Source: JAKQHY01 sp034429675 (GTDB lineage Bacteria; Chloroflexota; Anaerolineae; B4-G1; SLSP01). Taken from it: a stretch of 10,395 nt of DNA. A program made the translations under genes and the position numbers. This document shows positions 5,817-10,395 of the stretch, piece after piece. The DNA is taken from positions 1 through 10,395 of the forward strand of contig DAOUFX010000083.1 of the NCBI GenBank assembly GCA_034429675.1. The letters run 5' to 3'. The notes under the pieces were generated by a model, which was not told the origin of the DNA, did no database searches, and saw only the letters and a list, made by a program, of their open reading frames with translations. How positions within the stretch are numbered: position 1 is the stretch's first letter; every line of letters starts with the position of its first letter.

Positions 5817-6716
5817 ATGCCGGCTTTCGACGCCCTGACCGGCCTGGTGCGCCGGTTGTTCACACCATCCGGCAAAAGCGCCCTCAGCGCCGATGTGGAG
5901 CGCCTGGGAGCGCTATTGGAAGTCGCTCCGGCTGCCCTGATAGGTTTCCGCGGCCCCAAACAACCACCCTACACCTATTGGCCGATGCAACGGAGCAAAC
6001 GGGATGGTTCCATGCGCCAGATTTATGCGCCCTCGGCGCAGCTCAAAACGCTACAGCGCGCGTTGCTACATAACTACTTGGAGGGTTTGCCGCCGCACAT
6101 CGCCGCCACCGGCTTTCTGCACGGCTTTTCCATCGCGGTCAACGCCCGGTTACACCAGGGGTACGCAGTCACCGTGACCGCCGACATTGCAGACTTCTTC
6201 GACAACACAGCAGCTCGCCGCGTCCGGGAATTCTTTCAGGCGCAAGGATGGGACGCCGCCGCCGCCGGCATTCTGACCGGGTTGTGCACCTTTCGCGGCG
6301 CCCTGCCCCAAGGCGCCCCCACCAGTCCCGTGTTGAGCAATCTGGTCAACACCCCCCTCGACGAAAGCCTGTCCGCCCTGGCGCAACGCTCGAATGCGCA
6401 ATACACCCGCTACGGCGACGACCTGACATTCTCGTGGATGAGCGAGCGCGCCGTCCCCAAGCAGATGCAAAAAGAAGTACAACGACGGCTACTAGAATTC
6501 GGATATTCTCTCAATCCAACCAAAGGTTGGCGCCTGTGGCGTGTCAGGCGCGGCGAAGAACCCATCATCACCGGGGTGCGCCTGGGACGCGACAAAAAGC
6601 TGCACCCCACGCCGGAAGTCGAGGAAACCATCCGCCAACTCAAAAGGCGCCGGCAGGACGAAGATGTACAAGCGCAGTTGCAGGGCTACGAAGGGTTCCT
6701 GCGTATGTTGGAGTAA
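5817..6716 (+). CDS. Retron-type reverse transcriptase
   Basis: An RNA-directed DNA polymerase of 299 aa, the usual size of retron RTs, with no fused maturase, protease or nuclease domain. Blocks in order: RQIYAPSAQLKTLQRALL (67-84); region X NARLH (109-113), matching the retron NAxxH; TADIADFF (121-128) with first catalytic Asp123; LPQGAPTSPVLSNLV (163-177); YTRYGDDLTFSW (196-207) with Asp201/Asp202; FGYSLNPTKG (228-237); and IITG (250-253), a VTG-like region Y. Retron RTs prime on a branching G of their own ncRNA and make msDNA, commonly as part of an anti-phage toxin-antitoxin unit. YGDD in place of the common YADD is a mild deviation. It begins 3 nt after the SPFH stop. Group II intron maturase and DGR RT are less likely: no X/maturase domain and no template/variable repeat pair was noticed. 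Confidence 0.9.
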   Translation: MPAFDALTGLVRRLFTPSGKSALSADVERLGALLEVAPAALIGFRGPKQPPYTYWPMQRSKRDGSMRQIYAPSAQLKTLQRALLHNYLEGLPPHIAATGFLHGFSIAVNARLHQGYAVTVTADIADFFDNTAARRVREFFQAQGWDAAAAGILTGLCTFRGALPQGAPTSPVLSNLVNTPLDESLSALAQRSNAQYTRYGDDLTFSWMSERAVPKQMQKEVQRRLLEFGYSLNPTKGWRLWRVRRGEEPIITGVRLGRDKKLHPTPEVEETIRQLKRRRQDEDVQAQLQGYEGFLRMLE

Positions 6717-6738
6717 AAAATTACAAGCGAGGTTGACC

Positions 6739-7434
6739 ATGGAATTACGACAAATCTGGAAAATCTTCTGGCGTTGGTGGTGGTTGGCGGCGCTTCCGGT
6801 GGTCATTGTCGCCGGCTATGTTGCGCTCAAGTACCAGCGCCCTCCCACGCAATATCAGATGATCATACGGTATATGGCCGGCGGCAACCCCGCCCCCGAA
6901 CTCTCGGCAGACTATGACCGCTATCACGCCTGGCTCTCCTCCGAATACATGGCGCGCGGATTGGCCAATGTAGCCGAAACGTGGGATTTCGCCGAGGCCG
7001 TGGCCGGACGGCTCGAAGGAAGCGGCATCGTGAGCAACACCATCAAAGGTGCCATCATCACCGATCACGCCGAATCCGTCCTGGTCGTCTACCTGACATT
7101 GGACGACAACAAACAAATCCGGACAGTCGCGGACGCCATCAGCGCGGAAATCATCGAAAACGGCGCAACGTACTTCCCTCAGATGTCCGGCGTCGGCGCC
7201 ATAGCCCGACGTGTAGACGACCATCCTACCGTTCAGCCGCTTGCCCCCACGCTCAAGTCACAACTGATGGGACCGGCGCTGCGCCTGATTCTGGCCGCCG
7301 GCGTGGGGCTTGGCCTGATCTTCCTCGTGCACTTCCTCGACCCGATGGTGCGCGAACGCGACGAGGTGGAGAAAATCGTGCCGGTTCTGGGCAGTGTGCC
7401 CAAACGGCGCAGAACGGTGAATAACACAAAATGA
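6739..7434 (+). CDS. Wzz-like two-TM polysaccharide chain-length/co-polymerase type protein
   Basis: A 231-aa protein with the Wzz/PCP layout. A short N-terminal cytoplasmic end (MELRQIWKIFWRWWW) leads into TM1 (about 14-32), an extracytoplasmic domain (about 33-177), TM2 (about 179-200, LRLILAAGVGLGLIFLVHFL) and a cytoplasmic tail with EKIVPVLGSVPKRR (211-224). That tail resembles the link that precedes BY-kinase domains in Wzz-kinase fusions, but no kinase domain follows. Such proteins regulate exopolysaccharide chain length or export. The start is ATG 6739 with GAGG (6729-6732) six nt upstream; an in-frame extension back to 6541 overlaps the RT and is rejected. It lies 22 nt after the RT stop and is the last gene before a strong hairpin. 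No glycosyltransferases are nearby, so it may instead act with the SPFH-RT pair, which is unproven. Confidence 0.75.
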   Translation: MELRQIWKIFWRWWWLAALPVVIVAGYVALKYQRPPTQYQMIIRYMAGGNPAPELSADYDRYHAWLSSEYMARGLANVAETWDFAEAVAGRLEGSGIVSNTIKGAIITDHAESVLVVYLTLDDNKQIRTVADAISAEIIENGATYFPQMSGVGAIARRVDDHPTVQPLAPTLKSQLMGPALRLILAAGVGLGLIFLVHFLDPMVRERDEVEKIVPVLGSVPKRRRTVNNTK

Positions 7435-7464
7435 AATCGCGGGGTCGAAATGACCCCGCGATTT
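7434..7464. terminator. Hairpin between convergent Wzz-like and receiver genes
   Basis: A perfect 13-bp stem AAATCGCGGGGTC (7434-7446) / GACCCCGCGATTT (7452-7464) with loop GAAAT starts at the last base of the Wzz-like stop codon. T-rich sequence follows modestly on both strands (ATTTCTATC on plus, ATTTCATTTTGTGTT on minus). It therefore probably ends both the SPFH-RT-Wzz operon and the receiver gene. Confidence 0.8.
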
Positions 7465-7490
7465 CTATCAAATGCTGTTTTTGTGGCCGG

Positions 7491-7895
7491 TTATGGCTCC
7501 CACACACGCTTTCCGTCCAAAATGTCTACCACCTGCTTGCGAAACTCGTCAAATTTCAACGGTTTGCCCAAAAAACCATCCAGATTAAGCGCTTTGGCGC
7601 GTTCCAGATAAGACGCCAACACATTGGCCGTCACGGCCACAAAACGAGCGTTCTGCATATTCGGCAAAGTTCGCAAATAGAGCAAGATGGCAAACCCATC
7701 TTCATCGGGCAACTGAATATCCAAAAGCACCAGATCCACAGGCGGCAAGTCAGGGGCAAGCTGTCGAGTATCGAACCCGGACAAACACACTGTCACATGC
7801 CCAACGCCCGACATCAGGAGCATTTTTTGCAATAAAGTGGCGTTGAGACGATCGTCCTCAACGACCATTGCGACAACATCAGAAAGCTCAACCAT
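7491..7895 (-). CDS. Single-domain response regulator receiver (CheY/Spo0F-like)
   Basis: A 134-aa stand-alone receiver of two-component or phosphorelay signalling, with no DNA-binding or enzymatic output domain. It has the acidic pocket VVEDD (E13, D14, D15), phospho-acceptor Asp59 in VLLDIQLPDEDG, switch Thr89 in VAVTA and Lys111 in GKPL, so it should be phosphorylatable. Start ATG 7895 is chosen because CCTTCCTT (7901-7908) reads AAGGAAGG five nt upstream on the minus strand. An extension to a TTG at 7928 is in frame but lacks suitable spacing. It has its own promoter (7941-7969). No histidine kinase lies in the window, so its partner is unknown. Confidence 0.92.
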   Translation of the reverse strand: MVELSDVVAMVVEDDRLNATLLQKMLLMSGVGHVTVCLSGFDTRQLAPDLPPVDLVLLDIQLPDEDGFAILLYLRTLPNMQNARFVAVTANVLASYLERAKALNLDGFLGKPLKFDEFRKQVVDILDGKRVWEP

Positions 7896-7940
7896 TTCAT
7901 CCTTCCTTGAATTTCCCATTCCTGCCAACGCATTGCGTTT

Positions 7941-7969
7941 ATTATAGTATGCCTCAAAGCGGATGCAAA
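7941..7969 (-). promoter_or_regulatory. Promoter of the receiver gene
   Basis: On the minus strand TTTGCA (7969-7964), a 17-nt spacer and a perfect TATAAT (7946-7941) put the start near 7934, about 40 nt before the ATG at 7895. The same -35 and spacer occur in the divergent nrdR promoter. Confidence 0.75.
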
Positions 7970-7973
7970 TTAA

Positions 7974-7983
7974 AAACCGGTTT
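7974..7983. promoter_or_regulatory. Palindrome AAACCGGTTT upstream of the receiver promoter
   Basis: A perfect 10-bp palindrome sits four bases beyond the -35 of the receiver promoter, in the divergent region shared with nrdR. The position suits an operator or activator site. No regulator is identified, and a 10-bp palindrome can occur by chance. Confidence 0.3.
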
Positions 7984-7991
7984 CAGTTTGT

Positions 7992-8023
7992 CGGCTTAAT
8001 GTCACCTGAAGACATAGAAGCCG
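7992..8023. promoter_or_regulatory. Interrupted inverted repeat in the receiver/nrdR divergent region
   Basis: CGGCTT-A-ATGTC (7992-8003) faces GACAT-AG-AAGCCG (8011-8023) across a 7-nt centre, giving 6 + 5 paired positions. It ends 10 bases before the nrdR -35 and is not followed by a T-run, so an operator is likelier than a terminator. It does not look like a NrdR box. Confidence 0.35.
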
Positions 8024-8033
8024 CAGCCTGACG

Positions 8034-8062
8034 TTTGCAGACGCGGGACAGCGTGCTATAAT
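8034..8062 (+). promoter_or_regulatory. nrdR promoter
   Basis: TTTGCA (8034-8039), a 17-nt spacer and a perfect TATAAT (8057-8062), preceded by TGC in an extended -10 context. The start is expected near 8069, about 38 nt before the nrdR ATG. Confidence 0.8.
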
Positions 8063-8106
8063 CGCCCCATCTAATCCCTCGTTACTATTTTCCTGGGGAG
8101 AAAACT

Positions 8107-8562
8107 ATGAAATGTCCATTCTGCACGTCCAACAACACCAAAGTCATTGATACCCGCCAAGACGGTCAGGGCAATGTACGCAGACGCCGGGAATGTGAGA
8201 ACTGTACGCAACGGTTCAGCACATTGGAACGCGCAGTGCTGACCACCCCACTGGTCATTAAAAAGGATGGACGGCGAGAAGAATTCGACCCACACAAACT
8301 GATGTCGGGCTTGCGCATTGCCTGCGCGCGCCGGCCGGTTTCGGCGGAGGCGCTGGAGCATATCATTGACCGGGTTGAGTATGCCATCCGCCAGACAGGA
8401 CGAGCGGAAGTGCCCAGCCGGGTCATTGGCGATATTGTCATTGAAGGATTGCGCGAAATAGACGAGGTCGCCTACATTCGCTACGCTATCGTCTACCTGG
8501 GGCTGAGAGACCTGGAGTCCATCCGGGGCGAGATTGATCGCCTGCGGGCATTGCGCCGTTAA
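8107..8562 (+). CDS. nrdR: Transcriptional repressor NrdR
   Basis: A nucleotide-sensing repressor of ribonucleotide reductase genes. It binds NrdR boxes through an N-terminal zinc ribbon and senses ATP/dATP through an ATP-cone. All four zinc ligands are present (C3, C6, C30, C33, in MKCPFC and RECENC), followed by the basic RRR stretch. The ATP-cone spans about 49-139 and starts with VIKKDGRREEFDPHKL. At 151 aa it is of normal length. The start is supported by GGGGAG (8095-8100) six nt before ATG. It has its own promoter and a strong terminator, so it is monocistronic; no reductase gene is in the window. Confidence 0.97.
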   Translation: MKCPFCTSNNTKVIDTRQDGQGNVRRRRECENCTQRFSTLERAVLTTPLVIKKDGRREEFDPHKLMSGLRIACARRPVSAEALEHIIDRVEYAIRQTGRAEVPSRVIGDIVIEGLREIDEVAYIRYAIVYLGLRDLESIRGEIDRLRALRR

Positions 8563-8573
8563 GTCGGTCTATG

Positions 8574-8611
8574 AAAAGCAGGGCAGGATAAATCTCCTAC
8601 CCTGCTTTTTT
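8574..8611 (+). terminator. nrdR terminator, probably shared with greA
   Basis: AAAAGCAGGG (8574-8583) pairs with CCCTGCTTTT (8600-8609), with an inner AGGA/TCCT extension, and T6 (8606-8611) closes it on the plus strand. It starts 12 nt after the nrdR stop. On the minus strand the same hairpin ends in TTTTCAT and lies just past the greA stop, so it may serve both convergent genes. Confidence 0.9.
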
Positions 8612-8622
8612 AGTGGGTCGCG

Positions 8623-9096
8623 TCAGGCTACTTTCAAAATGCGGAAAGTGATCTCACCGGCGGGAGCGCTGACCCTCACGTTGTCACCCACCTTATGCCC
8701 CATCAAAGCGCTGCCCAATGGCGATTCGTGGGATATCTTCCCGGCAGCGGGGTTAGCCTCGGTAGGGCCAACCACGTGGTAGATTTCAGTGTCGTCAAAG
8801 CCATCTTCTCTCACCGTCACGTGGCAGCCCAAACGAATACGCCCATCACGGGCAGTGTTTTCCTCAATCAGAACGGCGTTGTGCACTGCCGCATTAAGCT
8901 CAAGAATGCGACCCTCCAAAAACCCTTGCTCTTCCTTTGCAGTAATGTAATCCGCATTCTCTGAAAGATCACCCTGCTTGATGGCCTCGTGCAGACGCGC
9001 CGCCAGAGCAGGACGGCGAACGTTGAGCAATTCGTCAAGCTCAGCCTTCAGTTTCGCAAAACCTTCAGGTGTAACATACACAGGTTTAGTATCCAT
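8623..9096 (-). CDS. greA: Transcription elongation factor GreA
   Basis: GreA enters the RNA polymerase secondary channel and stimulates cleavage of backtracked transcripts. The N-terminal coiled coil (about 10-75) carries the tip motif GDLSENADY (42-50), with the acidic residues Asp43 and Glu46 that hold catalytic Mg2+. The C-terminal FKBP-like domain (about 80-157) includes HESPLGSALMGHKVGD (123-138). At 157 aa it is typical. The start is supported by GGAGGT (9102-9107) five nt before the ATG at 9096. It is separated from the upstream peptidase gene by a terminator, so it is likely transcribed alone from the 9108-9157 region. Confidence 0.97.
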   Translation of the reverse strand: MDTKPVYVTPEGFAKLKAELDELLNVRRPALAARLHEAIKQGDLSENADYITAKEEQGFLEGRILELNAAVHNAVLIEENTARDGRIRLGCHVTVREDGFDDTEIYHVVGPTEANPAAGKISHESPLGSALMGHKVGDNVRVSAPAGEITFRILKVA

Positions 9097-9120
9097 CTTC
9101 TACCTCCAGACAAAGTTGAT

Positions 9121-9150
9121 TCTATCATAAACAAGTGGTGTTGTGATAGA
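9121..9150. promoter_or_regulatory. Hyphenated inverted repeat in the greA leader
   Basis: TCTATCA (9121-9127) and TGATAGA (9144-9150) are perfect inverted arms, with ACA/TGT inner matches around the centre AGTGG. It lies 25-54 nt upstream of the greA start, where the promoter must be, since a terminator lies just beyond. It could be an operator or a leader hairpin. No clean -35/-10 pair was found there, although TATGAT and TAGAAT overlap one arm on the minus strand. Confidence 0.45.
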
Positions 9151-9189
9151 GAAAATAAAAACGGCCCTGTCTGCGTCCAGGGCCGTTTT
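9151..9189 (-). terminator. Terminator of the M24 aminopeptidase gene
   Basis: A perfect 12-bp stem (9158-9169 with 9178-9189, AAAACGGCCCTG and complement) with an 8-nt loop is followed on the minus strand by a T-rich tail (TTTTTATTTTC). It starts about 25 nt after the peptidase stop codon. Confidence 0.9.
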
Positions 9190-9213
9190 AGAAAACACAT
9201 TCAGCCCGAACTA

Positions 9214-10314
9214 TCATACCTCGGTAACGACAAAAGGCTCCCTGGACAAGGATGTGAGTGTCTCTGCTCCATGAGAAGTCACCACGATGTCATCTTCGAT
9301 ACGCACCCCACCGACGCCGGCAAGATAGACCCCCGGTTCCACGGTAAACGTCATCCCAGGGGAAAGTAACAGCGTATTCCCACTTACAATCGAAGGCGCT
9401 TCGTGCGCTTCTAATCCCAGTCCGTGGCCGGTTCGATGCATAAACTGCACGCCATACCCCCCATCGTCAATGACCACGCGCGCAGCATTATCCACGGACT
9501 GCGCTTGCACGCCAGGCGCAACCGCCGCTCGCCCCGCCTTATTGGCGCGCAACACCAGATCATGCACCTTCAACAATTCGCCGCGCGGCTCGCCGAAGAC
9601 AACCATACGGGTGAGATCGGAATGATACCCGGAGACCACGGCGCCCCAGTCTACCACGACCCAATCACCCGAGCGAAAATGCCGCGCGCCCGGCACAGCA
9701 TGGGGCAGAGCTCCGTTAGGGCCGCCGCACACAATGGGATCAAAGGCCAGCCGTTCTGCTCCGAAAGCAAACAAAGCCGCCGTCAATTTTCCGGCCGCCT
9801 CCTGTTCCGACATTCCCACATGGATAAAGGTCAGCCAATCTTGAAAAGCCTCCTCGGCAATCTCGGCTGCCCGGCGCATGGCATCCAGCTCCGACTCATC
9901 CTTCACCATCCTCAGCTCGGCAAATAGATCGTCGGCAGGCGACAAGATGACGTCTGGCGCATAACGTTGCAAAATGCGCGCCTCAAGCACCCGCATCCGC
10001 AACGCCTCAACGCCGATGCGCGCCTCGGCCAGTTCCAGATGCGCACATGCCTCGTGGAAAGCCAAGGCATAGCCTTCTTCATCGGTATAGGTAAACGCCT
10101 GAATGCCGGCTTGCTCGGCTTTACCCGCTTCTAGCTCCGGCAATACCACCGCCGGTTCGGCATCCACCGGGATCAACAATAGCACCGGGCGTTCACTGAT
10201 AAAGAAAGACAATCCCGTCAAGTGGAAGAGATTCGGGCCGGGCATCAAAGCCAATGCATCCAATCCCTGTTCCAGGGCCAGCGAGGTCACTTTATCGAGG
10301 TGTGCTATGCTCAT
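9214..10314 (-). CDS. M24-family Xaa-Pro aminopeptidase/dipeptidase
   Basis: A cytosolic metallopeptidase of the pita-bread fold that removes residues or dipeptides next to proline. It has a creatinase-like N-terminal domain (about 1-130) and a catalytic domain (about 140-366). All five metal ligands are visible: Asp222 (VVVDWGA), Asp233 (HSDLTR), His297 (TGHGLGLEAHE), Glu326 (TVEPGVYL) and Glu340 (VRIEDD). Catalytic-site His205 lies in ALPHAVPG. At 366 aa it matches bacterial PepQ-like enzymes; PepP versus PepQ specificity cannot be settled from sequence alone. GAGGAG (10321-10326), six nt upstream, supports the start at 10314. Its leader contains a short repeat and a hairpin of the same plan as the cpaF leader. 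Confidence 0.95.
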   Translation of the reverse strand: MSIAHLDKVTSLALEQGLDALALMPGPNLFHLTGLSFFISERPVLLLIPVDAEPAVVLPELEAGKAEQAGIQAFTYTDEEGYALAFHEACAHLELAEARIGVEALRMRVLEARILQRYAPDVILSPADDLFAELRMVKDESELDAMRRAAEIAEEAFQDWLTFIHVGMSEQEAAGKLTAALFAFGAERLAFDPIVCGGPNGALPHAVPGARHFRSGDWVVVDWGAVVSGYHSDLTRMVVFGEPRGELLKVHDLVLRANKAGRAAVAPGVQAQSVDNAARVVIDDGGYGVQFMHRTGHGLGLEAHEAPSIVSGNTLLLSPGMTFTVEPGVYLAGVGGVRIEDDIVVTSHGAETLTSLSREPFVVTEV

Positions 10315-10333
10315 TCCGGGCTCCTCTGAAAAT

Positions 10334-10362
10334 AGTTAAAAGTTGGAAAGTTGAAGAACTTT
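10334..10362. repeat. Short degenerate AGTT repeat with a small hairpin
   Basis: AGTT recurs at 10334, 10341 and 10349 (7- and 8-nt steps: AGTTAAA, AGTTGGAA, AGTTGAAG). AAAGTT (10347-10352) also pairs with AACTTT (10357-10362) around GAAG. It lies between the edge hairpin and the peptidase Shine-Dalgarno. Confidence 0.6.
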
Positions 10363-10367
10363 GGAGG

Positions 10368-10395
10368 TTTTTTTCGCGGGCGGGGGTACCCGCCC
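10368..10395. repeat. Hairpin with leading T-tract, cut by the window end
   Basis: T7 (10368-10374), CGC, then a perfect 7-bp stem GGGCGGG (10378-10384) / CCCGCCC (10389-10395) with loop GGTA. The right arm runs to the last base, so any matching GCG and A-tract would lie outside. The plan matches the hairpin at 4-40. Confidence 0.65.

Noticed and set aside
5817..6716. Group II intron or diversity-generating retroelement RT
   Set aside because: No maturase or endonuclease domain, no intron-like 3' structure next to the RT, and no template/variable repeat pair noticed. The NAxxH and ITG motifs point to the retron group.
6541..6738. N-terminal extension of the Wzz-like protein
   Set aside because: It would overlap the RT gene in another frame with low-complexity basic sequence. 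ATG 6739 has a GAGG site and opens on a typical Wzz N-terminus.
7431..7835. Plus-strand ORF over the receiver gene
   Set aside because: It is the antisense shadow of a clear receiver domain, starts inside the terminator hairpin and shows no family motif.
1..10395. CRISPR array, tRNA gene, insertion sequence or attachment site
   Set aside because: No spaced direct repeats of CRISPR size, no tRNA cloverleaf, no transposase and no terminal inverted repeats were seen by eye.

Overview
The window most resembles a Chloroflexota (Anaerolineae-like) chromosome. This is inferred from protein style and gene mix: a group III-type phosphofructokinase, a CpaF/TadA ATPase, the NrdR/GreA/M24-peptidase housekeeping set, and a two-repeat protein of a kind I associate with CHAT/TPR proteins of Chloroflexi and Cyanobacteria. 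No rRNA marker is present, so the phylum is an inference. Base composition is moderately GC-rich and fairly even.

Layout, left to right. (1) A long hairpin (4-40) and a 7-nt tandem repeat (53-94) lie in front of cpaF (110-1615). An Mrr-type nuclease with an N-terminal PUA/EVE-like domain follows 9 nt later (1625-2593). (2) Convergent to it, on the minus strand, are pfkA (2607-3740) and, upstream of pfkA, a two-repeat helical protein (3878-4633). The latter has its own intrinsic terminator, and pfkA probably starts from a promoter overlapping that terminator's U-tract. (3) A 469-nt intergenic stretch (4634-5102) holds a TATAAT promoter (4702-4730) and a hairpin-rich region (about 4736-5025). 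The ends of that region can pair with each other, so it looks like a structured RNA. (4) A tight plus-strand operon follows: a soluble SPFH/band-7 protein (5103-5813), a retron-type reverse transcriptase 3 nt later (5817-6716) and a Wzz-like two-TM protein (6739-7434), closed by a strong hairpin. (5) Next come a single-domain receiver on the minus strand (7491-7895) and nrdR on the plus strand (8107-8562), divergently transcribed from two promoters of identical form (TTTGCA-N17-TATAAT). (6) greA (8623-9096) and an M24 Xaa-Pro-type aminopeptidase (9214-10314) are on the minus strand, each with its own terminator or leader. The window ends in a second hairpin built like the first.

The most interesting unit is 4702-7434. 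The reverse transcriptase carries the retron-associated region X motif (NAxxH) and a VTG-like ITG, and its operon begins with a candidate folded RNA whose predicted 5' end matches the closing helix. An RNA, then a partner gene, then the RT is a layout known from some retrons. An SPFH partner is not one I recall among described retron types, so this is a candidate new retron architecture. The ncRNA has not been proven to be an msr-msd.

The rest is mostly housekeeping: glycolysis, nucleotide-reduction control, transcript cleavage and peptide turnover.
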